The notes beneath the pieces were generated by a model. The model was not told the DNA's origin. It searched no databases and saw nothing but the letters and a program-made list of their open reading frames with translations. Position numbers and translations under genes: made by a program. Positions 54,901 through 64,000 of a DNA stretch of 64,000 nucleotides are shown here, piece after piece. Numbering within the stretch: the stretch's first letter is position 1; each line of letters starts with the position of its first letter. The stretch is from Centropus unirufus (Eukaryota > Chordata > Aves > Cuculiformes > Centropidae), in contig VYZI01000104.1 of NCBI GenBank assembly GCA_013397695.1, forward strand, positions 1,554,170-1,618,169, written 5' to 3'.

Positions 54901-57900
54901 ATCATCTTAGATCATAGTGACAGCCACTGAACAAAACTAAGAAGGAAGTTGTGGAAATGAGTAAAGCCTTCAGCAAAAAGCAGAATTGGCCTTTCCAAGG
55001 CTCTAACATTTAGGGTGTTCCCTGAATAGATTACAGCTAATAGGTTCCTGTTGTCCAGAGGCATCTAATACAGGCCTAACTTGAGGTCTACCTGGAAATT
55101 CAGGGGAGAATGGAAAAGGTGGAGCTCTTAAAGTCAAATATCATTCCATGCATCATCAAGGCCATTCATCATGGCAGAGCAGTTATCTATGAGTTTTTCA
55201 ATATCCCTGATCACACCTGCTGTCTAGCACCGTTCATTTTCTCTTCAGCAGGATTTTGACAAATACGTTCATGTCAGCTGGACGATGAAGGCAGTGCCTT
55301 TCATTTCCTGGAAAAAGGCTGGAAGAGTTCGGCCCTACTTACTTTTAAGTTTTATTTTTAAATAATTTTATGAAGCAGAACTGCTTCACCCTTTACCTTA
55401 GAACCTCCTTCAGTATTTTCATTTCTTCTTGTTCAATTTCACTGAATACATCAGAACCCTCTGTCAAACAGTCAGGCAGGACACCTGTTAAAAATGGGAA
55501 ACGTACGCACTACTGTAACGAAAATTAAATTCCATTTGGTATACTTCTTCAGGAATAGAGGAGAAAGAAAAACATACATTTAATTCTTCCTCTCTCTGTT
55601 TCCAAAAGTTTTCCATATCCTGGGCATCAAGCTGCTTGTGGCAAAAGGGCAAAAGTTCCGAAATATGAATACAGACAGGGGCCACCAAGATGATCAGAGG
55701 GCTTGAACACCTCCCCTGTGAGGACAGGCTGAGAGAGTTGGGGATGTTCAGCCTGGAGAAGAGAAGGCTATGGTGACACCTCATAGGGCTGCTTCCAGTA
55801 CTTAAGGGGGGGCTGCAGGAAAGTCGAGAAAGGGCTCTTTATCAGGGGTCTTCTTCCCCTCTTTATGAGGGGGAATTGTTTAAGCTGAAAGAGGGGAGAT
55901 TGAGATGAGAGCTTAGGGAGAAATGTTTTGATGTGAGGTTGGGGAGGCCCCGGCTCAGTTTGCCCAGAGCAGTGGTGGCTGCCCCATCCCTGGAGGTGTT
56001 GAAGGCCAGGTTGGATGTGGCTTTGAGGACCCTGAGCCAGTGGAAGGTGTCCCTGCCCGTGTCAGGGGGGTGGAACTGGATGGGCTTTAAGGTTCCTTCC
56101 AAACCTAACCATTCTGTGACTCTATGAAATTTCTGAGATCTACAGGTAAAGCACAAGCCATACTCCACATTGTCCATTATATGGCATTCCTTATATTCAG
56201 CCATAGCTTCCGACCCATTTTCAAGTTTAGCTGTCACATGACACTTGACATTTAAAAACCAATCCCTGAAAAAACATTTGTGTAGTAAGAACACAAAACA
56301 AAATAATGAAACTAAACACATGGAAAAAAGGAGTGGGTAGATGAAAATCCCTTCAGAAATATCAACAAAGCATCAGTGGTAGGTGTAAATTATTTTCTAT
56401 TCTTTTAAAACATGTATGTATTTGAATGATGAGAGGCCACAATTTCTGCTTTCTATATGGATTTTCCATATGCAATTGTACAGTGTGAACTGCAGAGTGA
56501 GCATGACAGATAGCAGAGCACTCTTACTATGCAAGTAGCGCAATTCAAACGATCAAAATTGTTATTGTTGATGAACTGATGTAATTATTTCAACTCAAAA
56601 CTATCACCAAAATAACAAAAACTAAGCCAGGTTTCACAGAAAAAAAACGATACACAAAAGCAGAACTGAAAAAAAATATGCTTGTTTATAAACAAATGTA
56701 GAGAGCTGGCACTGTGAACTCTGAGTACTTCAAATATTGAAATCCCAGTCCCAGTAACATCACCTTAATGCTTTCCATTGACTTGAATGGAAACTGAACC
56801 AGGATTCCATACTCATTTATGAACAGATTACAGAGTCATTGAAAGAACACTAAAAAGATGAAGAGAAGCCCCATATTTCCCACTTCTTACCATTTCTTTC
56901 TTCAATGATTCTAAGAGCTTGCAATTGCATTTCAATATTTTTCTGTACCATCATTTTTTTAAACAGTCTGAAATCTTCTGCTGCCAACACTGTTTGCAGA
57001 ATGGCCTGGCGGGGAGACATGCACAGAGTTCAAAACCCCAGAGAAATTGTAACGATCCCAGTCTGCTTAAATTACAGGACTTTATCCAGCCATACAAGTC
57101 GAGCTAGTAGTTAAGAAAGGAATTTGAGGGATTATGTCCATAGCTCATTACGCCTACAACAATATTACCACAAAACCCAGAAGGCTCCCAGTGAAGTTTA
57201 CAACTGCAGTTCATTTGCCTTCCTGAATGAATGTGTAAGCTTGAGTGAGGAACTTGCACTCTGAAGAAGCTTGTTACACTTCTAGGAGGAGTTTTAATTA
57301 AATTTTAAATTTACTCCATTTTAATTTTTACTAAACTTTACTAAATTTTACTTAAACTGACAGCAGAAACTCCCACTCTTCGACTCAATGTACCTGAGAC
57401 TATTCTGAAAGAGCCTCAGAGGGGCTGCCTAACCATGCCTTGTCTTCTCAAGCCTGATGTTTGCCTTACAGATTTTACTGGTTTCTTATAAATTAGAGGG
57501 AAACATCTTTTATTTTATGGAACGTGTCTACTGTTCCCATTTTTAAGCTTGTCCACTACTGTAAGCAGACTGAAGACTAACATAAAGCTGACAAACATGC
57601 AAATAAATGTGGCAGAAACAGCCTAAGCGCAGAGGCCGTGTTTAGAATATATAAAGCATGGACGGTGAATCTCAAAAGGTGTCTCCTACCACACAAGCTT
57701 CTCTGGTTATTTTCAAGATACACATATTTCTGGTCAAGGCTCATAATATCAATAAACACATCAGGTTTCAGAAAGATACAGTTTTAACAAGGGAACTTCT
57801 CAAAGTTTCCTGTCTGCCCTGCTGTATTGAGTGCAAATATAAAGCTAGAAATTAAACCCATATATCCCTAAACACAGGAAAATTTACCTGTGAGGTGTGT

Positions 57901-58833
57901 GTCTTTGCAAGCGGGGATGAAAAAGCCTCTTGAAACTTCTCTTCATTAATTCCAACTTCTTTAAGATGGTCTTCTAACAACTTTTCAACCTGTAAGAAAG
58001 TACAACCCTTACTTTCCAAGAAGTTTCTCCCAAAGAATCATATGTTTTTTAAAAAAATGTATATTCTTTTCTGCTGACATTATATTTTTTAAACTTAAAG
58101 GAAAATCATTGCAATAGTAAAACTGATTTTATTTGATATAGTGGGCTTTATTTACTTTCAAGAACTGTTCAAAATTAAGCATTTTTATTGCTAAATTTGA
58201 TTACTAGCTTCTCCAATTTCCAAGAAACTCACTTCTCTCCCTTTTCCCCAGACTACTGGCCAATATTCCTCGTCATTTCTTACCCTGTAGATAAAAAGGC
58301 TTCAGTCTGTGTGCCTGAAACCCTCCACAGTCTGAGCAAAAATGGATGTTGGTCTGTATTTATTCGACTAATGCATTTCAACAGTAAGTATCACCAAGTG
58401 TTGTATTTTAAGCATGCTCCAAAAATCTCCTGTAGTTTTTTCCTGATAATTTAAATTCAAAGGATTTACCAGCCTCCTTAGTGAATAAAACACACGTTAT
58501 TGTAACTGGACAGAAACTGTGAACATTATCAAGCTTATAAGTATAGTGTTAGCTAGCAGGTATATTCATTGTAATGAAAAATATGTCTTTTACGTATAAA
58601 AACACGTGACTAGTGGCTCAAAGGACTTCTAAATAACGCTTATAGCAGGCAATACTAGAAAACTCTAATTAACAAGGCTAATGGAATTAGAAGTTCATCC
58701 AAATACTACTTTAATGTTTTAAAGTAAACTAAATTAGAAATCTACCACAAATAGTGAATAATGCTCACCAGAGCCTGGTATTCTTGATAAATTTCTGTGT
58801 AAGACAACTTGCTTTCCTCTTCATCATCAAAAA
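45934..58833 (-). CDS. CFAP36: CFAP36 (CCDC104, BARTL1), cilia- and flagella-associated protein 36, 5' partial
   Basis: A binding partner of the ciliary GTPase ARL3 through a BART-like domain. Nine coding exons read on the minus strand in transcript order: 58833-58769, 57989-57888, 57005-56891, 55484-55397, 54454-54403, 52497-52371, 49264-49095, 48714-48562, 46020-45934. The total is 959 nt, about 318 residues, ending with the stop TAA at 45936-45934. All introns are GT-AG. The human protein has 342 residues. About 39 N-terminal residues (the first exon or exons) are missing here and should lie beyond 64,000. No frame break was seen. The order next to PPP4R3B matches human synteny. Confidence 0.95.
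46021..48561. other. Last CFAP36 intron, one CR1 and an unsupported plus-strand frame
   Basis: A 2.5-kb intron with a minus-strand CR1 at 47922-48258. A 143-codon plus-strand frame at 46641-47072 follows a good-looking acceptor (TTCCCTTTCCCTGCAG at 46670-46685), but the product is not recognisable. Confidence 0.55.
47922..48258 (-). mobile_element. CR1 LINE 3' fragment, last CFAP36 intron
   Basis: The plus strand starts TCATGGATTGATGGAATG and continues GGGTTGGAAGAGACCTTAAA, GCTGCTCAAGGCCCCATCCA, CAAGCTGTGCCAGTGCCTCG and CCCCAGCTTTCCTGTAGG. It has the same orientation as the CFAP36 transcript. Confidence 0.9.
49265..52370. other. CFAP36 intron (3.1 kb), no repeat family identified
   Basis: Contains a 13-A run near 49375 and a CA/TG- and TATA-rich stretch at about 51480-51545, a weak microsatellite. 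No gene or CR1 copy was recognised. Confidence 0.55.
53040..53183 (+). mobile_element. CR1 LINE 3' end, CFAP36 intron
   Basis: CTCCCTGGAGGTGTTCAAGG, GGCCTTGAGCAGCCTGGTCT, GGAGGTGTCCCTGCCCGTGG and GGTGATCTTTAAGGCCCCTT, ending ACCATTCTATAATTCTA. Truncated at the 5' side. Confidence 0.9.
53383..53640 (-). mobile_element. CR1 LINE internal fragment (upstream of the 3' tail), CFAP36 intron
   Basis: The plus strand reads CTTGTTCTCCAGCCCTTCAC, TTTCTCTGGACACACTCCAG, GAGGTGCGGCCTCACCAGTG, TTGGCCTTCTTGGCCACCTG and GGGCCACTGCTGGCTCATGT. This matches the reverse complement of the 3' UTR-proximal CR1 body, a part missing from most copies here. Confidence 0.85.
55672..56127 (+). mobile_element. CR1 LINE 3' end, CFAP36 intron
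   Basis: GGGGCCACCAAGATGATCAG, TTCAGCCTGGAGAAGAGAAG, GCCCCATCCCTGGAGGTGTT, GGAAGGTGTCCCTGCCCGTG and a terminal ACCATTCTGTGACTCTATGA. About 455 bp, the longest copy in the window. Confidence 0.92.
56128..58768. other. CFAP36 introns around exons 56891-57005 and 57888-57989, nothing further identified
   Basis: The remaining intronic stretches 56128-56890, 57006-57887 and 57990-58768 are AT-rich. I recognise no further repeat or gene. Confidence 0.6.
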
Positions 58834-58914
58834 CTGTGTGGGAAATAATAAAAAAAACAGAACACACATCCATTTTGGAGTTGGTGTACACACCACAAAT
58901 TAACTTATGCCTCA

Positions 58915-59177
58915 AAGAGGAAGATTTTAAGCTGAAAGAAGGTAGGTTTTGATTCAATATTGGGAAGAAATGTTTTCCTGTGAGGATGGGCTGCAACTGG
59001 CACAGGTTGCCCAGAGAAGTCATGGATGCCTCATCCCTGAAGGTGTTCAAGGCCAGGTTGGATGGGGCATTGCGCAACCAGATCTGGTGGGAGGTGTCCC
59101 TGGCCTTGGCAGGGGGGTTGGAACTGGATGATCTTTAAGGCCCCTTTCAACTCAAACCTTTCTATGATTCCATGATT
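58915..59177 (+). mobile_element. CR1 LINE 3' end, CFAP36 intron, close to an exon
   Basis: TTTTAAGCTGAAAGAAGGTA, CACAGGTTGCCCAGAGAAGT, GTGTTCAAGGCCAGGTTGGA and ACTGGATGATCTTTAAGGCC, with a terminal TCTATGATTCCATGA. It lies about 80 bp upstream (in transcript terms) of the exon 58769-58833, in antisense orientation. Confidence 0.9.
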
Positions 59178-62100
59178 TAAGACCAACCAATATGTTACAA
59201 GGTAATATATTTAATTGTACAAAAATATAGGCCATGTTTGATAATAACAATGTATATTTCCACCCAGTCAGGCTAAGCATGTACTTTTGATAATTTAGTG
59301 TAATTAAATTTTATGTTCTAATACCAAGAAAGACTTCTAAGGAAGGTGACAATTCAGAGATACGTACATTAAAAAGTAAGGTTTAATACAAGAACTACCA
59401 TATGAACCTGTGTAAGGTTGTTCTGAGATAGCAGGGGACACAAGGCAGGAAATTTCTCTACACGTGGTGGATGTATTAATGACTTAAAACCAATTTTCTA
59501 AAATGCCATTTAGTGAGAAACCAAGGGGATGCATGAAAACAAGACTCTCCCTGCATAGAAACAAATAACCCCAAAGGGAAAATGTGCTGAAGGTAAGTTT
59601 TTAGTCTTTTTAATTACATGTATCCTGCATTAGACAAAACGGACATCTGTATAGCATTGGTCATGTTAATCATTTTCACATGAATTTGTAGAGAGAACTC
59701 TTGACTGGAAATATCAAACTAATGATTTGTACACTGCAGAACAGACAGAAGAAACAGAAAATAAGAGAAACAGAAAACCAGGGTTTAGAGTTCTTTTTCA
59801 TTTATATTGTTAACATGTCAACAATTAATAGAGGCAATGTAAAACCCAGCAATTAAAGTAGAGGCTTAAAGTAAGACTTCCTCAATCCCCTTGAAGATTA
59901 GCCACTACAAGTCACTTCCCATGCACATGCTTTGAAGTGATTTCTGGAATGGGAATTCTGCTTAAATTGGGGAACAAGTATGATTTATTCTCCATATTTA
60001 TAACATCATCTCTGATAGAAGATGGTACTGATGCACACAGAATTAGTATAACTTTCACATACATTTAGAGTGACCCTCCCAGCTGTGACAGCCCTGAGGC
60101 ACCATCGCTCTGAGCCTGGACAAGCTATGATGCGAGATGGCTGTTCCTAAACCGGGAAGGGCTTGCTTCACTTGCTAACAACGTACAGCAATGCAATGAT
60201 AGAAATCTAATCAAACAGTTCAGGCACTCCAAATAATCAAGGGAAACTTGCTTTTTAAATAACATTACCTGGTAAAGCAGCATTTGTGCTTTTTTCTCAT
60301 TTTTGCACAGGGAAAATGTTTTAATGAAGGGATTTAAAAGAAAAGCTTTTAAATTATCTCAGAATAAATTCAGCTGGTAGAAAAAGAACTATGGTAATAT
60401 GCTCCACCATGCTGCCAAACCCAAAAGGGTGAAGACACTTCACTGCATCTGTTGTATTCTGCATCTCCCTCCCTCTGGGGGATCTCCCTTACAGCTCTTG
60501 CAGGCTTTAACCTTTGTTTGCTTCCCTGTTCCCTTCTACCTCCTACTGTTCCTTCCCACCCTGGGCACCCAAACGAGGGGGTGACACAGGGATGCCACCC
60601 CTCAGTCACTCTGTCCATGCCAACAGCTATCCTCACCCTGTCCAAGCCCTGCTCCTTCCACAGTGGCAAGACAACGTGGGAAGTCTGCACAAACTGCTCT
60701 TTGTTCTCAGGCTCTGAACAAAAAGAGGATGAAGTGCCAAGTAAAGGAAGCTGCAGTCAGCATCTCCTCTGAGTTAAGTAGCATTAAGGAGTACTTTGAA
60801 TGGAGACCTTGGATTTCCTTGAGTCAGGGCTCCTAAATCACGTAGTCATTCTTTTCTATAAGATTTTGGCACAGAGTCTTTGGTCACCTGACATGAACAA
60901 GGATCTGAAGAACCACCATATCACAATAAGCCAGGGAAACAGACATCCTAGGAGACAAATTCATTAATTTCCTGTTAAAGTTGAAAACCTCTGCTAGGAT
61001 CCCTTGAATGGGATGAGAGTTAAGTCCAGTTTGGGTTCTCCCTGCTAGACTGAGCCACTGACTCATCTGACATCATGGACATGTGCTGGCAAGCAAACCC
61101 GAGGGAGCTCTTCTTTCTCCCCCAGTTCCTGCTGACTGGTGAGGTGGATCTGTGCTGGGACGGAAGGGAGTAACAAGCAACCATATGTTTGTTCCTTTTG
61201 TACCTTGTCTACACCTGCTGATGCCCAGAATTATTATCAAGCCTATCTATGTCCAAATGATGTTTCAATGAATACTTGGGAATGTCAGAATAAAATTGAA
61301 AAGCCTTCTCTCACTTTAAATTCATACACACTGACTTTAGTTTCACAGCCACATAAAAGGAATTTAATCACGCCATAAGAAACTAATCAAGTCCCCAGAG
61401 AGAGACAGAGAAAGCAAACAATTATCAACAGATCAGGATCATTTTTAAGTTGAAATGCAAAGACTTAGCCTAAGTAACTACAGTTCCAAAATAAATCCCT
61501 AACACACCAAATGCCAAAACTGAAGTTCTGTTTTTGAGGAATCACAATTATTGTCAGTTTATCAAAGTGTTGCTAATTTGCTTGTTCAGCCCAAAGACCA
61601 AAAGTTTGGGAAACAAAGATAATGTAGTCTTAACAAAATAGCTCAGTAAAAAAAGCAGCAAGGGAATCAGCGCAGTACATTCATAGGAAGGAAAATCAAA
61701 CAGATAATCTGCAACTACAGCTTCACATTGCTTTAACTGTGCTTCTTGGCAACCCTGGCGCTGCAGTAACACTTCTCCAGCCTTTTCTTTTGTAAAAAAG
61801 AAAAGTGAGAGTGGTCCAACAGCACACAGAAGTACAAATGACACCTTGGAAGATCATTTACTGCAAGTTATTTCTCTACTTTGTTCTCTTCTTTCTTATC
61901 AAGTAACACACTAGCAGGGAGCGACCATTAAGCCTGCCTCACACTTCATGGAAATTTACAGAGGTTCCGTAAATCTTCTTACAGCCAGTAAATTCCCCTC
62001 AACCTTCTAAAGAGAGATCATTGCTGCAGAGAGGGATAATCAATTCCCCCGACCTAAACTGATACCCTTTGCATGATAATCAGAATGCTTGACCAACCTC

Positions 62101-63088
62101 AAGTTCAGGCAGACTTTCCAAGGGAAAGCATCTAGCCATGATTTCTCGGTTGGTTCCTAGCTCTGAGAAATCCAGCAATGTTACCTTCCTCATTTCCCTA
62201 TTGGGAAAGGTTTCCCTACAAGGGAGAGGTGACCATAGTCACAATGATCCTGCCTCACACAAAGCTTGGGACAGGTAGAAACAATTCAGGAAAACCAAGA
62301 AGCAACTTGTTTAAAAGCTGTGAACTGATTCAGAGGCGTGTCTGGTTCACTGAATGTGAAATAAAATTTCTTAATGGACGAGAACAATTGTGCAACAAAA
62401 GACATGGCTGGCTGAGCCCAGGCCAGCCACTACAGAAGCTGTGCTGAGCCCACAGCAGGAAGGAGGGGAGGAAGGAGTAAGGGCGAGCAGGTAGAATGTA
62501 TTAATGGTAAGAACCATTCCCCTTTGAGCTTGATGTTAGTAAGCCCCTAGAAATCAAATGCATTTGGAAGCCTCAGTTTCATGACGTCAGTATTTTAAAG
62601 TTAAGACTATTAATAAACCCTATGCCCTGTGAGGGATACTAAAGGAACAGATTTTATTCCTAGTACCCACAGGAAATCATCCTACATCAGGCTACAACAA
62701 CTTTAATACATCTTCTGTGTGTACGCCTGCAGGCAGGATCACCAGCCACCATGTTCCCAAACACACCATTTTTTTTTGTTTCAATAATCACAAAAGTAAG
62801 CTTCCTTTTTTTCCTAAAGGACTCAGGTAATGCTTCCAGATTTGCCCAAACTGTAATTGTTTTGCTACCGTAAGGATCCAGGCAGCAGAAAATTTGTTCT
62901 GCGAGTAACAGAACTCATTTATCCAAACCCCTCCAGCAGAAAGCCTATTTCCTCCTTTCCTCATTCCATATGAACACCGTACGTATGGGCCTCCTCAGGC
63001 TCCTTTACACAAAGCTACAGGCCTATCCCAGCCCCTCTCTCAACCGCCTGTATTTCCAGTTTACCCAGTGCATTCCTCAAATTACTAA
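59178..63088. other. CFAP36 5' intron, nothing further identified
   Basis: About 3.9 kb of single-copy sequence upstream (minus strand) of the first visible CFAP36 exon. I searched for the missing N-terminal exon and found no match. Open frames of up to 106 codons occur near 60370-60772 on both strands without support. Confidence 0.55.
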
Positions 63089-63440
63089 ATCATGGAATCA
63101 TAGAACGGTTTGGAAGGAACCTTAAAGATCATCAAGTACCAACCCCTTGGCAAGGTTGGTACTTGGTTGGCTGGTGAGGGTTGCTCACAGCACCGTCCAA
63201 CCTGGCCTGGAACACCTCCAGTGACAGGGAATCCGTGCAGTGCCAGTGCCGCCCCATCCTCACTGGAAAACACTTCTTCCTAATCGCTCATCTAAACATT
63301 CCCTTTCAGCTTAAAACCTTTCCCTCTTGGCCTATCCCTCCAGTCCCTGACAAAGGACCCCTTCCCAGCTTTCCTGTAGGCCCCTGTAAGTAAGGGGCCT
63401 GCTGTAAGGTCTCCCTGGATCACGATTCCCCCAGCTCTTT
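63089..63440 (-). mobile_element. CR1 LINE 3' fragment with an internal inverted duplication
   Basis: The plus strand starts ATCATGGAATCATAGAACGG, continues GGAACCTTAAAGATCATCAA, CAACCTGGCCTGGAACACC and CTTCCCAGCTTTCCTGTAGG. A perfect 12-bp inverted repeat at 63133-63165 interrupts the usual CR1 text. Confidence 0.88.
63133..63165. repeat. Perfect 12-bp inverted repeat inside a CR1 copy
   Basis: CAAGTACCAACC (63133-63144) pairs exactly with GGTTGGTACTTG (63154-63165) over a 9-nt loop. The other CR1 copies lack the second arm, so it arose within this copy. Confidence 0.85.
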
Positions 63441-63446
63441 CTCGAG

Positions 63447-63518
63447 GAACATTTATAACTAGAACATTTATGTGAAGAAACATTTATATGTGAAATGTGA
63501 AGAACATTTATAACTAGA
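63447..63518. repeat. Local direct repeats (AACATTTAT units) beside the CR1 copy
   Basis: GAACATTTATAACTAGA occurs exactly at 63447-63463 and 63502-63518. Between them are two more ACATTTAT units (ACATTTATGTG, ACATTTATATG). Confidence 0.85.
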
Positions 63519-63540
63519 GTTGCTCCCGAGCTAAACCCAC

Positions 63541-64000
63541 GCTCAGGGCCACCTACAAAACGCAGGCGATAGCCACTGCCTGCTCAGGGCCAGCAGGTTT
63601 GAGACGGGATGAATCAATGGCTTCTCCCCTCCTGCCAGCGTTCAAAACCTGCGGGAATTCCCCTGCAGGCATTCCAGCTGTCCGGCCAGGGCGGCAGATG
63701 AGGATTTCAGTTGTGCTGTCGCATCTCCTAAGGAAAAACACCTCGCCACGGAGCAGCCTGGAAGGCCCCGGCTGTTTTCCAGCCGCGCCAGGGCATTACG
63801 CGCAGCGGGACGAGGATCCCGCTTGGGTGTCACACCGTAAGCTCATGCCATAATCCCCTCCCCGAGCTAATGAAGCCCAGCGCCGCATCCCGGAACACGG
63901 CCGGCCGCGGGACAGACCCTCCCCACAGGTGAGGAACCACCCTGCCCAAACCCAGCCCAAGCTGACACCGGCTCCCAGCACAATTCCACGAGGGAAGAGC
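63541..64000. other. CpG-richer right end, probably approaching the CFAP36 promoter
   Basis: CpG dinucleotides become frequent at about 63,750-63,920 (GCCGCGCCAGG, ACGCGCAGCGGGACG, ACGGCCGGCCGCGGGAC). The missing CFAP36 5' exon should lie just to the right, but no coding exon was found here. Confidence 0.4.

Larger units (their letters stand above)
55397..58833 (-). other. CFAP36: CFAP36 segment: ARL2BP/BART-like domain (first four visible exons)
   Basis: Exons 58769-58833 (FDDEEESKLSYTEIYQEYQ), 57888-57989 (VEKLLEDHLKEVGINEEKF, then SSPLAKTHTSQ), 56891-57005 (AILQTVLAAEDFRLFKKMM, then MQLQALRIIEERN) and 55397-55484 (LPDCLTEGSDVFSEIEQEE). They cover the helical BART-like fold that binds GTP-loaded ARL3 in the human protein, minus its first helix. 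The last exon leads into a charged helix. Confidence 0.92.

Noticed and set aside
60370..60772. Overlapping open frames of 106 codons on both strands
   Set aside because: Mutual shadows in moderately GC-rich DNA with no recognisable protein.
63600..64000. Possible first CFAP36 exon
   Set aside because: No frame on the minus strand resembles the conserved N-terminal helix expected before FDDEEESK; only a rise in CpG is seen.
1..64000. CRISPR arrays, operons, tRNA or rRNA genes, endogenous retrovirus or LTR pairs
   Set aside because: None seen. The window is spliced vertebrate DNA, and every dispersed repeat I could name is CR1.

Overview
This window is vertebrate nuclear DNA, most probably from a bird. 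Three protein-coding genes are split into many short exons with GT-AG introns. The interspersed repeats I can recognise are all CR1-type non-LTR retrotransposon tails, in both orientations, and I see no mammalian SINE. The gene order PNPT1 - PPP4R3B - CFAP36 matches the block I remember from human 2p16 (in birds probably chromosome 3). The species cannot be named from the sequence alone.

Layout. Positions 1-14,100 hold the last 23 coding exons of PNPT1 (+ strand; 632 residues, from the first RNase PH fold to the stop). Positions 14,100-18,970 are intergenic with no gene I can support. Positions 19,160-19,860 are the CpG-island promoter of PPP4R3B. Its complete 16-exon coding sequence (+ strand, 819 residues) runs from 19,703 to 42,262, with a 3' UTR to about 43,850. 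Positions 45,450-58,833 hold the last nine coding exons of CFAP36 (- strand, about 318 residues). PPP4R3B and CFAP36 therefore converge tail to tail. The first exon(s) and promoter of CFAP36 lie beyond 64,000; CpG content rises in the last 250 bases, which fits an approaching promoter.

The genes share no pathway. PNPT1 is the mitochondrial polynucleotide phosphorylase. PPP4R3B is a regulatory and targeting subunit of protein phosphatase 4. CFAP36 is a BART-like partner of the ciliary GTPase ARL3. They are neighbours through conserved synteny, not as an operon.

I assembled every coding exon by hand from reading frame plus splice sites. In all three genes the exon lengths add up to an uninterrupted frame, which is the main support for the models. 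I found no previously undescribed system. The observations most worth checking are: an alanine replacing the last glycine of the GXXG loop in the PNPT1 KH domain; a GC-AG intron in PPP4R3B; a TISU-like element and two short upstream ORFs in the PPP4R3B leader; a G-quadruplex-prone minisatellite directly after PPP4R3B exon 1; and an unidentified CpG-rich antisense reading frame at 22,615-22,836. Comparisons with human proteins are from memory.
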